64,000 nucleotides of DNA from Ruegeria marisrubri (GCF_001507595.1 NZ_LQBQ01000012.1:620001-684000), one strand, 5' to 3'. Numbered from the stretch's first letter, positions 1 through 9,339 are shown. A program made the numbers and translations. Notes: generated from the letters alone by a model not told the origin.

Positions 1-1
1 A

Positions 2-40
2 CGCCACGAGCGTCGCGAGAAGGTGCACCGCGACGATTGA
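2..40 (+). CDS. C-terminal tail of an unidentified protein (5' end outside window)
   Basis: Frame 2 is open from the window edge and ends RHERREKVHRDD followed by TGA. It lies just before a strong intrinsic terminator, which fits the end of a real gene. The tail is short, basic/acidic and hydrophilic, and I cannot assign a family. Frame 3 is also open here, so the reading frame itself is uncertain. Confidence 0.35.
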   Translation, partial: RHERREKVHRDD

Positions 41-60
41 TCGCGAAGCACGAGCAAGAG

Positions 61-98
61 AAAAAACGCCGGGGCCCTTCCGCCCCGGCGTTTTTTCG
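61..98 (+). terminator. Intrinsic terminator, possibly bidirectional
   Basis: An A6 tract, an 8-bp perfect stem (CGCCGGGG / CCCCGGCG) with an 8-nt loop, and a T6 tract. The A and T tracts extend the pairing and would let it work in both directions. It follows the partial gene at the left edge and ends only about 15 nt before the start codon of the FAD monooxygenase. Confidence 0.85.
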
Positions 99-111
99 TT
101 ATGCCGGTGGC

Positions 112-1263
112 ATGGATATCAGCGGTCGGAAATTCTGTGTCGTCGGGGCCGGTATCGGGGGGCTCTCTGCCGCCCTCGCGCTGCGCCAGCGCGGGGCCGA
201 GGTTCAGGTGCTGGAACAGGCCCCGGAAATCGCCGAGGTGGGCGCCGGGCTCCAGATCAGCCAGAATGGTATCACCGTGCTGCGGGCACTCGGTGTCGTG
301 GGCGAAGTGCCCGAGGCCGGGTTGCAATCCTTTGGCACGGTCCTGCGCGATTACCGCTCGGGTCGTGTGGTCAGTGTGCTTCCGGGACCGCAGGCCGGGC
401 CGACCTATTACTACCACCGCGCGGATCTCATAGAACTGCTCCGGTCTGCCGCCCTGCGAGCAGGCGTTGAAGTCACTCTCAACCAAAAGGTCTCGGCCGT
501 GCGGCGCTCGGCGGAGGGAGCGGTTGTCGAATTGGCGGACGGGGAAGATTTGTTCGCCGATTGCGTCATCGCCGCCGACGGCGGGCGCAGCGGATTGCGC
601 CCCGCGCTGAACGGCGACGAGGCGCCAAAGTTCACCCATCAGGTTGCCTGGCGTGCGACGATTCCCTGGGGGCGCCGCGAGGACCAGTCGCGCGCAGCTT
701 TGACCATGGGGCCGGGTCGGCATGTCGTCACATACCCGCTGCGCGACCACGCTCTGATGAATATCGTGGCGGTCGAAGAGCGATCGGACTGGCGCGAAGA
801 GGGCTGGCGTTTGAAAGGCGACCCGGACGATTTGCGCGCCCGGTTTGCGGATTTCGGCGGTCCCGTGGCCGAGATTCTGTCGGACGTGCGGGAAACCCAT
901 CTTTGGGCGCTGTTCTTGCGGCCCGTGGCGCAGAACTGGCAGAACGGGCGGGTTGCCCTGCTGGGTGACGCCGCGCATCCGACGCTTCCCTTCATGGCGC
1001 AAGGGGCGTGCCTCGCCTTGGAGGACGCGTGGTTGCTCGGGCGATCGTTCGAAGGCAAAGACAGCATCGCCCAGGCGTTGGCGGCCTATGAAAACGCCCG
1101 GCGCAACAGGGCCCGGCGCGTGGTCGCGGCAGCGGCGAGCAACGCGCGAAACTTTCATCTACATGGGCCGATGCGGCTGGCGGCGCAAATGGCCCTGTCA
1201 GTCATTGGGCCCCGGCTGGGCCGCCGCTACGAATGGATCTACAGCTACGACGCGACAGCCTGA
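112..1263 (+). CDS. FAD-dependent monooxygenase (salicylate hydroxylase-like)
   Basis: A 383-residue class A flavoprotein monooxygenase of the UbiH/salicylate hydroxylase group, which hydroxylates aromatic substrates with NAD(P)H and O2. Visible marks are the N-terminal dinucleotide fold GAGIGG (about residues 12-17) ending at an acidic residue in VLEQ, the DG motif near residue 156, and the FAD-ribityl motif GDAAHP at 285-290 followed by a Q/G-rich helix. I chose the ATG at MDISGRK because the Rossmann strand begins there; an upstream TTG in frame would put the terminator hairpin inside the gene. Substrate unknown. Convergent with xthA, 6 bp apart. Confidence 0.8.
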   Translation: MDISGRKFCVVGAGIGGLSAALALRQRGAEVQVLEQAPEIAEVGAGLQISQNGITVLRALGVVGEVPEAGLQSFGTVLRDYRSGRVVSVLPGPQAGPTYYYHRADLIELLRSAALRAGVEVTLNQKVSAVRRSAEGAVVELADGEDLFADCVIAADGGRSGLRPALNGDEAPKFTHQVAWRATIPWGRREDQSRAALTMGPGRHVVTYPLRDHALMNIVAVEERSDWREEGWRLKGDPDDLRARFADFGGPVAEILSDVRETHLWALFLRPVAQNWQNGRVALLGDAAHPTLPFMAQGACLALEDAWLLGRSFEGKDSIAQALAAYENARRNRARRVVAAAASNARNFHLHGPMRLAAQMALSVIGPRLGRRYEWIYSYDATA

Positions 1264-1269
1264 CAAGGA

Positions 1270-2049
1270 TCAGAGATCAAGCTCGACCCAGACCGGCACG
1301 TGGTCCGAGGGCTTTTCCTGCCCACGGACCTCAGCGTCGATCTGGCAGTCCAATAGCAGGTCAGCGGCCTGCGGCGTCAGCAGGAAATGGTCGATGCGGA
1401 TGCCATCGTTCTTGTTCCACGCACCGCCTTGGTAATCCCAGAAGGAATAGTGACCCGGGCCCTGCACGCAGGCACGAAAGGCCTCGGTAAAGCCCAGATT
1501 GACAATCTTGCGGAACGCCGCCCGGCTTTCTGGACGGAACAAGGCATCTTCGCGCCACGCCTCCGGGCGCTTGGCGTCCTCAGCCTGCGGGATCACGTTG
1601 TAGTCGCCTGCCATCAGGGCCACTTCTTCAGAAGCCAGCAGGTCCTTGGCGCGCCTGTGCAGACGTTCCATCCAGGCCAGCTTGTAGTCGAATTTCGGTC
1701 CCGGCACCGGGTTTCCGTTGGGCAGATACAGACCGCACAGCCGCAGCGCCTTCTTGCCGACCACGGTTGCTTCGATCCAGCGGGCCTGTTCATCACTCTC
1801 ATCACCGGGAAGGCCGCGCGCCACATCCTCAAGTGGGAGTTTCGACAGGATCGCCACGCCATTGAAGCTTTTCTGCCCGTGCGTCTCGACGTTGTAGCCG
1901 CGCTCTTCGAACAGCTCGCGCGGAAACGTCTCATCCACCGATTTGATTTCCTGCAGCAACACCACGTCGGGCTGGGCATCGTCCAGCCAGCGGAGCAGAG
2001 CTTCGGTCCGCGCCTTGATGCCGTTGATATTGAAAGTGGCGATTTTCAT
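1270..2049 (-). CDS. xthA: Exodeoxyribonuclease III (AP endonuclease)
   Basis: A 259-residue protein of the EEP (exonuclease-endonuclease-phosphatase) fold that cuts DNA at abasic sites and trims blocked 3' ends in base excision repair. The N-terminus MKIATFNINGIKAR carries the catalytic Asn7, LLQE gives metal ligand Glu34, AGDYNV carries the catalytic Asp/Asn pair, and SDHVPVW near the C-terminus holds the catalytic His. Length is normal for the family. The start is fixed by a GGAGG ribosome binding site 7 nt upstream; the frame stays open further upstream but without similarity. Confidence 0.93.
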   Translation of the reverse strand: MKIATFNINGIKARTEALLRWLDDAQPDVVLLQEIKSVDETFPRELFEERGYNVETHGQKSFNGVAILSKLPLEDVARGLPGDESDEQARWIEATVVGKKALRLCGLYLPNGNPVPGPKFDYKLAWMERLHRRAKDLLASEEVALMAGDYNVIPQAEDAKRPEAWREDALFRPESRAAFRKIVNLGFTEAFRACVQGPGHYSFWDYQGGAWNKNDGIRIDHFLLTPQAADLLLDCQIDAEVRGQEKPSDHVPVWVELDL

Positions 2050-2140
2050 GCGCGCTCCTCCGGTGGCCTGTGGCAACCTATCGCCCAGAACAGGTCCGAC
2101 GGCAAGGTGGCAGCGGGGTCTGCGAGGCTCCGCCTCGCGC

Positions 2141-2166
2141 TCCGGGATATTTGTGGCCAGATGAAG
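2141..2166. repeat. Roseobacter-type intergenic repeat, copy 1
   Basis: A copy of a short intergenic element with core GGATATTT, two variable bases, then GGCCAGATGAAG. Similar copies lie at 2278-2303 (inverted), 39661-39694 and, degenerate, 16365-16390. This class of element recurs after genes in Rhodobacteraceae. It lies upstream of xthA in gene-free DNA. Confidence 0.6.
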
Positions 2167-2242
2167 AAACGGATCTTTAACGAATTCGGTTGAAAAGAGT
2201 TTTGCGGTACAGGCGGGGACGCCGATGACCGCGCCAGGTGAA

Positions 2243-2268
2243 GCCCTCCGGCCACGGTGCCGGAGGGC
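2243..2268. repeat. Perfect 10-bp inverted repeat (hairpin)
   Basis: GCCCTCCGGC and GCCGGAGGGC flank a 6-nt loop. It lies between xthA and erpA beside two repeat copies, with no T-tract on either side, so it is more likely part of the intergenic repeat cluster or an RNA-stabilising hairpin than an intrinsic terminator. Confidence 0.55.
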
Positions 2269-2277
2269 CGACCGGGC

Positions 2278-2303
2278 CTTCAGCTGGCCCGAAATATCCT
2301 GGG
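2278..2303. repeat. Roseobacter-type intergenic repeat, copy 2 (inverted)
   Basis: On the minus strand it reads GGATATTT, CG, GGCCAGCTGAAG, one base different from copy 1 in the second block. It is in opposite orientation to copy 1 and sits directly beyond the GTGGGGGC hairpin downstream of erpA. Confidence 0.6.
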
Positions 2304-2306
2304 GGT

Positions 2307-2325
2307 GTGGGGGCAAAGCCCCCAC
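2307..2325 (-). terminator. Hairpin directly downstream of erpA
   Basis: A perfect 8-bp stem GTGGGGGC / GCCCCCAC with an AAA/TTT loop begins 6 nt beyond the erpA stop codon on the minus strand. There is no immediate T-run (only ATATTT about 10 nt further), so it may terminate weakly or protect the mRNA 3' end. With the adjacent GGATATTT block it forms a composite repeat unit. Confidence 0.5.
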
Positions 2326-2331
2326 TGTCGA

Positions 2332-2655
2332 TCACATGGAAAACGAGGTGCCGCAGCCGCAAGAGGCAGTCGCGTTCGGATTGTCGATGACAAAGCGCGC
2401 GCCGATCAGTTCCTCGGTGAAATCGATCGTGGCGTTCTCCAGAAATGGCAGAGAGAGCGAATCTACCACTACCTTTTGGCCTTGGCCTTCCAGAATCAGA
2501 TCGTCTTCCTTGGGTTCGTCCAGTGCGATTTCGTATTGGAAACCGGAACATCCCCCGCCTTCCACGGCAACACGAAGGGCTCGGCCCTGATCGGCGGCCC
2601 CGATTTCGGCCAGACGGGCAAAGGCGCGTTCGGTGACTTTGGGGGGCAGGTTCAT
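2332..2655 (-). CDS. erpA: Iron-sulfur cluster insertion protein (A-type carrier)
   Basis: A 107-residue HesB/IscA/ErpA-type carrier that delivers Fe-S clusters to apo-proteins in the cytoplasm. The three cluster-binding cysteines are visible: Cys36 in GGGCSGFQ, and Cys99 and Cys101 in CGCG near the C-terminus. Family-typical length. No isc/suf genes adjoin it, which fits ErpA more than IscA or SufA, but the subtype cannot be proved from sequence alone. Divergent from dgt, with 75 bp between the two starts. Confidence 0.88.
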   Translation of the reverse strand: MNLPPKVTERAFARLAEIGAADQGRALRVAVEGGGCSGFQYEIALDEPKEDDLILEGQGQKVVVDSLSLPFLENATIDFTEELIGARFVIDNPNATASCGCGTSFSM

Positions 2656-2730
2656 GTGGACTCCGATGGTTTCATTCCTGAGCGTCCTACAATATAGAAA
2701 GGGCAGGGACAGGCGACAAGGACAAGACCT

Positions 2731-3888
2731 TTGAACAGAGCGGGTTTTGCCTCGGATCCGGGCCGCGCGAGGGGGCGGCTCGTGCCGGAGGAGGAAAGCA
2801 GCTTCCGGTCATGCTTTCAGCGTGATCGGGATCGGATCATTCACGCAAGCGCCTTTCGGCGTCTCAAGCACAAGACACAGGTGTTCGTCGAACACGAAGG
2901 TGACAATTACCGCACACGCCTGACCCATTCCATAGAGGTCGCCCAAGTGGCCCGCACGATCGCGGGGGCGCTGGGTCTGAACCCGGAATTGACCGAAGCC
3001 GTCGCCCTTGCGCATGACTTGGGGCACACGCCCTTCGGGCATACCGGTGAGGATGCGCTGCATGCGATGATGGAGCCCTACGGCGGCTTTGACCACAACG
3101 CGCAAGCCATCAGGATCGTGACCAGGCTCGAGCGCCACTATGCCGAGTTCGATGGCCTGAACCTCACTTGGGAAACACTTGAAGCAATTGCAAAACACAA
3201 TGGTCCGGTCGTGGGCGACCTGCCCTGGGCGCTGGCCGAATGCAATGCCGCTTTTGATCTTGAACTGCACACCCACGCCAGCGCCGAAGCGCAGGTGGCG
3301 GCGCTGTCCGACGATATCGCCTACAACAACCACGATCTGCATGACGGGCTGCGGGCCGGGCTGTTCAGCGACGATGACATCGCGCAACTCCCGGTCGTTT
3401 CGGGCTGTTATGCCGAGGTGGACCGGGCCTATCCCGGACTCGACCCATATCGCCGCCGGCACGAGGCATTGCGGCGGTTCTTCGGTGTGCTGGTTTCCGA
3501 TGTGATCGACACCTCGCGCGATCTGCTGGTGCGTTCGGGTGCCGAGACGGTCGAGGACATCCGGGCGCTGGGCTTTCCGGTCATACGGTTCTCGGATGAT
3601 CTGTGGGCCAAGCTGAAGGAAATCCGCGCCTTTCTCTTTGCCCGGATGTATCGCGCGCCATCGGTGATGCGCGTGCGGGCCGAGGTGTCCAGGGTGGTCG
3701 AGGAGCTCTTCCCGATCTATCTGGATGACCCCAGGCAGATGCCGGCGCGGTGGCATGCCGATATCGAGGCGGCAGAGGATGAAACGGCTTTGGCGCGGCT
3801 CGTCTCGGATTACATCGCCGGCATGACCGACCGATTTGCCTTGCAGGACCATGCACGCCTGACCGGGAAAGACCTCAAGCGGATTTGA
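2731..3888 (+). CDS. dgt: Deoxyguanosinetriphosphate triphosphohydrolase-like protein
   Basis: A 385-residue HD-domain dNTP triphosphohydrolase, the family that splits dNTPs to deoxynucleoside plus triphosphate and trims the dNTP pool. The HD metal site is seen as His66 in [10 protein letters not shown] and His95-Asp96 in [11 protein letters not shown]. The start codon is TTG, supported by an AAGGA ribosome binding site 8 nt upstream and by similarity beginning immediately after it ([28 protein letters not shown]). Nucleotide preference cannot be read from the sequence. Followed 109 bp later by argS. Confidence 0.88.
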   Translation: MNRAGFASDPGRARGRLVPEEESSFRSCFQRDRDRIIHASAFRRLKHKTQVFVEHEGDNYRTRLTHSIEVAQVARTIAGALGLNPELTEAVALAHDLGHTPFGHTGEDALHAMMEPYGGFDHNAQAIRIVTRLERHYAEFDGLNLTWETLEAIAKHNGPVVGDLPWALAECNAAFDLELHTHASAEAQVAALSDDIAYNNHDLHDGLRAGLFSDDDIAQLPVVSGCYAEVDRAYPGLDPYRRRHEALRRFFGVLVSDVIDTSRDLLVRSGAETVEDIRALGFPVIRFSDDLWAKLKEIRAFLFARMYRAPSVMRVRAEVSRVVEELFPIYLDDPRQMPARWHADIEAAEDETALARLVSDYIAGMTDRFALQDHARLTGKDLKRI

Positions 3889-3997
3889 TGCGCCACCGTC
3901 GGGTACTACGAACCCCAGGGCCGCGCATCGCTTGCACGGCCGCATTGACCTTGCCGCTTCGCGTGATAAACCGCCGGGCAAGCAAAAGGACACCGAG

Positions 3998-5743
3998 ATG
4001 AACCTGTTTTCCGAGATCCGCGCCCTCGTTCTGGGTGCGCTGCAACAGATGCAATCCGAAGGTGCTCTGCCCGAGGGGCTGAGCTTTGACAACGTGGCCG
4101 TGGAACCGCCACGCGATCCGGCGCATGGCGACATGGCGACCAATGCGGCGATGGTGCTTGCCAAGCCTGCAAAGATGAAGCCCCGCGACATTGCCGACAC
4201 TCTGGCGGCAAAGCTGGCGGCCGACGACCGGATCGCAAGCGCCGAAGTTGCGGGGCCGGGTTTTCTCAACATGCGGCTGGAACCTTCGGTCTGGCAGGGT
4301 GTTCTTTCCTCGGTGCTGAGCGAGGGCACCGATTATGGTCGCTCGACCATGGGGCAGGGGCAGCGGATCAACGTCGAATTTGTCTCGGCCAACCCGACCG
4401 GGCCGCTGCATGTCGGCCATACCCGCGGCGCGGTCTTTGGCGATGCGCTGGCCAGCCTGCTGGCCTATGCCGGCTATGACGTAACCCGCGAATACTACAT
4501 CAACGATGGCGGCGCGCAGGTGGATGTGCTGGCGCGGTCCGCCTATGAACGCTATCGCGAGGCCAACGGCCTGAGCCCCGAGATCGCCGAGGGCCTTTAT
4601 CCGGGCGACTACCTGATCCCGATCGGCGAGGCACTCAAGGAGAAATACGGCGACAGCCTGCTCGACAAGCCCGAGAGCGAATGGCTGGAGGACGTGCGCA
4701 ACTTTGCCACCGACCGGATGATGGACCTGATCCGCGAGGATCTGGCGCAGTTGAACGTCCGGATGGATGTGTTCTTTTCGGAAAAGTCGCTTTACGGCAC
4801 GGGCAAGATCGAGGCGGCGCTCGAGGCGCTCAATGAAAAGGGCCTGATCTACGAAGGCGTGCTCGAGCCGCCCAAGGGCAAGACCCCCGAGGATTGGGAG
4901 CCGCGCGAGCAGACCCTGTTCCGTTCGACCGCGCATGGCGACGACGTGGATCGTCCGGTCAAGAAATCCGACGGCAGCTGGACCTATTTCGCCCCCGACA
5001 TCGCCTATCACTATGACAAGGTGACCCGCGGGTTCGACGCGTTGATCGACGTGTTCGGCGCCGACCACGGCGGCTATGTCAAGCGGATGAAGGCGGCCGT
5101 GTCGGCCCTGTCCGACGGCAAGGTGCCGCTCGACATCAAGCTGACCCAGTTGGTCAAGCTGTGGAAGAATGGCGAGCCGTTCAAGATGTCCAAGCGGGCG
5201 GGCAACTTCGTCACCCTGCGCGACGTGGTCGACCAGGTGGGCCCGGACGTGACCCGCTTCGTGATGCTGACCCGCAAGAACGACGCGACGCTGGACTTTG
5301 ACTTTGACAAGGTTCTGGAGCAGAGCCGCGAGAACCCGGTGTTCTACGTGCAATACGCCCATGCCCGCGTGATGAGCGTTCTGCGCCGCGCCGCCGAGGC
5401 CGGTATCGCGGCCGACGAGGCGACGCTGGCCGCCGCGGATCTGGGCAAGATCAACCACGAGGCAGAGCTGGCAGTCGCCAGGAAACTGGCCGAGTGGCCG
5501 CGTCTGGTCGAGATCGCCGCACGCACCCACGAGCCGCATCGTGTCGCCTTCTATCTCTATGAACTGGCTGGAGATTTCCACGCTCTGTGGAACAAGGGCA
5601 ACGACGACCCCTCGCTGCGGTTCCTGCAGGATGGCGATCCGGCCACAAGCCAGGCGAAAATGGCCTTGGCCCGAGCCGTCGCGGTTGTGATTTCGGCCGG
5701 CTTGGGTATTCTTGGCGTCACTCCGGCGCAGGAGATGCGGTAA
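3998..5743 (+). CDS. argS: Arginyl-tRNA synthetase
   Basis: A 581-residue class I aminoacyl-tRNA synthetase charging tRNA-Arg. It shows the N-terminal additional domain, the HIGH signature as HVGH in [14 protein letters not shown], the KMSK loop as [15 protein letters not shown], and a C-terminal DALR anticodon-binding domain with the usual terminal PAQEMR-type end. The ATG with AAGGA 7 nt upstream is preferred over an in-frame ATG 66 nt earlier. First gene of a run with the SPOR protein, nagZ, scpA and scpB, an order usual for this bacterial group. Confidence 0.96.
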   Translation: MNLFSEIRALVLGALQQMQSEGALPEGLSFDNVAVEPPRDPAHGDMATNAAMVLAKPAKMKPRDIADTLAAKLAADDRIASAEVAGPGFLNMRLEPSVWQGVLSSVLSEGTDYGRSTMGQGQRINVEFVSANPTGPLHVGHTRGAVFGDALASLLAYAGYDVTREYYINDGGAQVDVLARSAYERYREANGLSPEIAEGLYPGDYLIPIGEALKEKYGDSLLDKPESEWLEDVRNFATDRMMDLIREDLAQLNVRMDVFFSEKSLYGTGKIEAALEALNEKGLIYEGVLEPPKGKTPEDWEPREQTLFRSTAHGDDVDRPVKKSDGSWTYFAPDIAYHYDKVTRGFDALIDVFGADHGGYVKRMKAAVSALSDGKVPLDIKLTQLVKLWKNGEPFKMSKRAGNFVTLRDVVDQVGPDVTRFVMLTRKNDATLDFDFDKVLEQSRENPVFYVQYAHARVMSVLRRAAEAGIAADEATLAAADLGKINHEAELAVARKLAEWPRLVEIAARTHEPHRVAFYLYELAGDFHALWNKGNDDPSLRFLQDGDPATSQAKMALARAVAVVISAGLGILGVTPAQEMR

Positions 5744-5828
5744 CCAAAGCCGCCCGAACCGCCGGACCGAGGCAGAGAAAAAGGCAAGCCTGGCGTTGTA
5801 TTTCGACGCAAAGGGCAGTGAGGCGGAT

Positions 5829-6893
5829 ATGGCGAGTTTCGATTACTCGGGGCAAATGGGCCCCGAGCATGTGGCTTACACGAATCAATTTCAGCAAACC
5901 GGCGGCGTCACGGCCGAAGACGATCTGCCATATGAAGCGGCAGATCACGCTCACTGGACGGACAGGTTTGGCCGGCTGGTCAACGTCGCCGGGGCCTTGG
6001 GCTCTCTGGCGCTGGTGGTCGGCATCGGCGTCTGGGGCTACAAGCTGGTGATGCGCGATGTCAGCGGCGTTCCGGTGGTGCGGGCCGTCGAAGGGCCGAT
6101 GCGGGTGCAGCCTGAAAATCCGGGGGGTACTCCGGCCGATAATCAGGGCCTTGCGGTGAACAGGGTCGCCGCTGAAGGAACTGCCGCGCCCCCGCCTGAC
6201 CGGCTGATCCTGGCGCCACGCCCGGTTTCCCTGACCGAAGAAGACGCACCGATGGGCAAGCTGAAACCTGCGCCTGCGGTTCTGGTCGTCGAAGAGGAAA
6301 TCTCGGACAAGGAAGCGGCCGAAATCCGGCAGAGCGCGGTGGATGCGCTGGTCGCGGAACTGGCCGCCGAAGACAAGGATGTGGAACCCGCCGAACTGGG
6401 CGAACAGCTGGCGTCGCTGGCAACGCCCGAGGAAGAGCCGGGCATAGATCCGGTTGACTGGGAGGAACAGCAGAAAGAGGCCGGTCTGGACACGCCCGGC
6501 GTTACCCGGTCGCTGCGCCCGGTTCGCCGGCCCGCGCGTGTGACCCCCGCCCGAACAGAGGCCGGAGCCAGCGCACAGGCCGCGATCGACGCGGCGGTGA
6601 TGGCGGCGGTTGGCCTGGACGTCGATCCCGACAGCCTGCCGGTCGGAACCCGGCTGGCACAGCTTGGGGCCTTTGAAAGCCCCGAGGTGGCGCAGGCGGA
6701 GTGGGATCGCCTGTATGGACGTTTCGGCGAGTTTCTTGATGGCAAGAAACGCGTCATCCAGAAAACCCAAAGCGGTGGGCGCACGTTCTACCGGCTGCGG
6801 GCGCTAGGCTTTGCCGACCTCAGCGACTCGCGCCGGTTCTGCGCGGCCCTCGTGGCGCAGGGCGCGGACTGCATTCCGGTGACCGTGCGGTGA
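5829..6893 (+). CDS. SPOR-domain membrane protein
   Basis: A 354-residue protein with a cytoplasmic N-terminus of about 50 residues, one transmembrane helix (LGSLALVVGIGVWGYKLVM, about 57-77), a long acidic, proline-rich periplasmic linker and a C-terminal SPOR domain over about the last 85 residues (GTRLAQLGAFESPEVAQAEWDRL onward). SPOR domains bind glycan strands stripped of stem peptides at the septum, so a role in cell division or septal peptidoglycan is likely. The ATG at MASFDYSG has GAGG upstream; the frame is open upstream but overlaps argS. The stop overlaps the nagZ start (GTGA), implying translational coupling. Confidence 0.85.
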   Translation: MASFDYSGQMGPEHVAYTNQFQQTGGVTAEDDLPYEAADHAHWTDRFGRLVNVAGALGSLALVVGIGVWGYKLVMRDVSGVPVVRAVEGPMRVQPENPGGTPADNQGLAVNRVAAEGTAAPPPDRLILAPRPVSLTEEDAPMGKLKPAPAVLVVEEEISDKEAAEIRQSAVDALVAELAAEDKDVEPAELGEQLASLATPEEEPGIDPVDWEEQQKEAGLDTPGVTRSLRPVRRPARVTPARTEAGASAQAAIDAAVMAAVGLDVDPDSLPVGTRLAQLGAFESPEVAQAEWDRLYGRFGEFLDGKKRVIQKTQSGGRTFYRLRALGFADLSDSRRFCAALVAQGADCIPVTVR

Positions 6894-7897
6894 GGTTCGG
6901 CGCTGCGATCACCGACGCAGAAGGCCTGCGCCTGAGCGTCGAGGAAAAGGCGCTGTTCCGCGAGATGAACCCGTTCGGGTTCATCCTGTTCGCCCGCAAC
7001 ATCGAAAGTGGCGATCAGGTCCGTGCGCTGTGCGACGACTTTCGCGAGGCCGTCGGGCGCGACTGTCCGATCACCATCGACCAGGAGGGCGGCCGCGTGC
7101 AGCGCCTGAGGGCGCCGCTGGCGCGTGAATGGCTGCCGCCGCTGGACCATGCCGAGCAGGCAGGCGAGGGTGCCGAGCGGGCGATGTATCTTCGCTACCG
7201 GCTGATCGCGCACGAGTTGAAGCAGTTGGGCATCGACAGCAACTGCGCACCGATGGTGGATGTCGCGCAGCAGGAAACGCACCCGTTCCTTCTCAACCGC
7301 TGCTATGGCCGCGATGCGGATACCGTGGCGCGGATCGGCCGCGCCGTCGCGCAGGCGCATCTGGATGGGGGCGTTCTGCCCGTGCTCAAGCACATCCCCG
7401 GCCACGGGCGCGCCATGCAGGACAGTCACTATGACCTGCCGCATGTGGACGCCGACCCCGACGATCTGGACCGGGTCGATTTCGCCCCTTTCCGCGCCCT
7501 GAACGATCTGCCGATGGGCATGACCGCCCACCTCGTCTATGACCGGATCGACCCCGAACCCGCCACGGTTTCGAGACGCATGATGACGCTGATCCGCGAA
7601 AGCATCGGTTTCGACGGGCTGATCATGACCGACGATATCTCGATGAAGGCGCTCAGCGGGTCGCTGGGCGATCTCTCGCGTCAGGCGCTTGCGGCGGGCT
7701 GCGACGTGATCCTGCACTGCAACGGGTCATTCGCCGAACGCACCGAGGTCATGCAGGCCGCCGGAGAGATGAGCGAGGTTGCGCAGGAACGTGCCGAACG
7801 GGCGCTGGCCATGCGTCACGAGCCGCAGGAACTTGACATCGACGCTGCCGAGGCGGAACTATCTCGCCTCATGAGCGGGCGGGTGTATGACGGATAA
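6890..7897 (+). CDS. nagZ: Beta-N-acetylhexosaminidase (peptidoglycan recycling)
   Basis: A 335-residue GH3-family cytoplasmic glycosidase that removes GlcNAc from GlcNAc-anhydroMurNAc (peptides) during cell-wall recycling. The NagZ signature KHIPGHG at 167-173 is intact, followed by the flexible loop with the catalytic Asp/His pair (GHGRAMQDSHYDLPHVD) and the nucleophile region IMTDDISMKAL. GTG start within the GTGA overlap with the SPOR gene; the 3' end overlaps scpA by 11 bp. The next enzyme of the pathway, AnmK, is encoded about 15 kb downstream. Confidence 0.93.
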   Translation: MRFGAAITDAEGLRLSVEEKALFREMNPFGFILFARNIESGDQVRALCDDFREAVGRDCPITIDQEGGRVQRLRAPLAREWLPPLDHAEQAGEGAERAMYLRYRLIAHELKQLGIDSNCAPMVDVAQQETHPFLLNRCYGRDADTVARIGRAVAQAHLDGGVLPVLKHIPGHGRAMQDSHYDLPHVDADPDDLDRVDFAPFRALNDLPMGMTAHLVYDRIDPEPATVSRRMMTLIRESIGFDGLIMTDDISMKALSGSLGDLSRQALAAGCDVILHCNGSFAERTEVMQAAGEMSEVAQERAERALAMRHEPQELDIDAAEAELSRLMSGRVYDG

Positions 7898-8681
7898 CCT
7901 ATTTTCCGAAGAACCGATCTCGATCGCCGACCGCCTGGCGGCGGAGGCGCTGATCGTCGATGTTGACGGGTTCGAGGGCCCGCTCGACGTGTTGCTGACC
8001 CTGTCGCGCACGCAAAAGGTCGATCTGCGCAAGATTTCCATTCTGGCGCTGGCGCAGCAATACCTGGCCTTCGTCGAACGCGCCCGCGCCCTTCGCATCG
8101 AGCTGGCGGCCGACTACCTCGTCATGGCGGCCTGGCTGGCTTTCCTCAAGTCGCGCCTGCTGCTGCCCCCCGACCCCGAGGAAGAAGGACCAACGGGCGA
8201 GGAACTGGCCGCGCACCTGGCGTTCCAGCTCGAACGCCTTCAGGCGATGCGCGATGCCGCCGCGCGACTGATGGCGCGGGATCAGCTGGGGCGCGATTTC
8301 TTCAAGCGAGGGCAGGGCGAGGACATCACTCGCATCCGCACCGTGACCTACACGGCGACCCTACTGGACCTGATGCAGGGCTATGCCCGCATCCGCACCC
8401 GCGACGAATTCCGCCCCTTCGTGATGGACCGCGACGCCGTGTTCACGATGGAGCAGGCGCTGGAGCGTATGCGCCCGCTGATCGGCTTTGCCGGCACCTG
8501 GACCGACATGGAAAGCTATCTGCCCGAGGGCTGGGATGCCGACCCGGTGCGCCGGCGCTCGGCCACGGCGGCCACCTTCGCGGCCTCGCTGGAACTGGTG
8601 AAAGAAGGCCACATGGAGATCAAGCAGAGCGAAACCTTTGCCCCGATCCAACTGCGCAGAAGGACTGACAAACGTGACTGA
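7887..8681 (+). CDS. scpA: Segregation and condensation protein A
   Basis: A 264-residue kleisin subunit of the SMC-ScpAB condensin. The N-terminal helical segment contains the typical GFEGPLDVLLTLSRTQKVDLRKISILALAQ start, split here as FEGPLDVLL and VDLRKISI, which binds the SMC neck; the C-terminal winged helix contacts the SMC cap. Overlaps nagZ at its start and scpB at its end, so the three are probably translated together. An smc gene is not in the window, as is usual. Confidence 0.93.
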   Translation: MTDNLFSEEPISIADRLAAEALIVDVDGFEGPLDVLLTLSRTQKVDLRKISILALAQQYLAFVERARALRIELAADYLVMAAWLAFLKSRLLLPPDPEEEGPTGEELAAHLAFQLERLQAMRDAAARLMARDQLGRDFFKRGQGEDITRIRTVTYTATLLDLMQGYARIRTRDEFRPFVMDRDAVFTMEQALERMRPLIGFAGTWTDMESYLPEGWDADPVRRRSATAATFAASLELVKEGHMEIKQSETFAPIQLRRRTDKRD

Positions 8682-9339
8682 GGCCAGCGAAGACGAAGAT
8701 ACCGGCACCCTGTTCGAAGCGCCGCCCATGGCCGAGCAGGAGCGCATGGTCGAGGCTGTCCTGTTCGCCAGCCCCGAGCCGGTGACCATCGCCGATCTCG
8801 AGGCACGGATGCCACATGGCAGTGACGCCGCGCAGGCGTTGGAACTGCTGCGCAAGCGTTACGAGGGGCGCGGCGTGCGCGTGGTGCGGGTAGGGGACGC
8901 CTGGGCGATCCGAACAGCCCCCGACCTTGGGTTCCTGATGCAGAAGGAAACCGTGGAAACCCGCAAGCTCAGCCGCGCGGCGATCGAAACACTGGCCATC
9001 GTCGCCTATCACCAGCCCTGCACACGGGCAGAGATCGAGGAGATCCGCGGCGTCTCCGTTTCGCGCGGCACCATCGACCAACTGCTCGAGATGGAATGGA
9101 TTCGCCTTGGCCGCCGCCGCATGACTCCGGGCCGGCCGGTGACCTTCGTGGTGACGCCGCAATTCCTGGACCATTTCGGGCTGGAAAGCGCCCGCGACCT
9201 GCCCGGACTCAAGGAATTGCGCGCCGCGGGCCTGCTGGAAAACCGTCCACCGCCGGGTGCCATGCCGCTGGGCGAAGGCCGCGACGAGGACGAAGGTGAT
9301 GAGGGCGAAGACGGGCAGCCCGAGCTGTTCGAAGAATAG
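8674..9339 (+). CDS. scpB: Segregation and condensation protein B
   Basis: A 221-residue kleisin-interacting protein with two winged-helix domains: about residues 20-95 (MVEAVLFASPEPVTIADLEA) and 95-175 (LSRAAIETLAIVAYHQPCTRAEIEEIRGVS). The acidic C-terminal tail (DEDEGDEGEDG) is low-complexity. The GTG start has AGAAGGA upstream and overlaps the scpA stop by 8 bp; an earlier ATG in the same frame would extend 36 nt into scpA without similarity. Partner of ScpA in chromosome condensation and segregation. Confidence 0.92.
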   Translation: MTEASEDEDTGTLFEAPPMAEQERMVEAVLFASPEPVTIADLEARMPHGSDAAQALELLRKRYEGRGVRVVRVGDAWAIRTAPDLGFLMQKETVETRKLSRAAIETLAIVAYHQPCTRAEIEEIRGVSVSRGTIDQLLEMEWIRLGRRRMTPGRPVTFVVTPQFLDHFGLESARDLPGLKELRAAGLLENRPPPGAMPLGEGRDEDEGDEGEDGQPELFEE

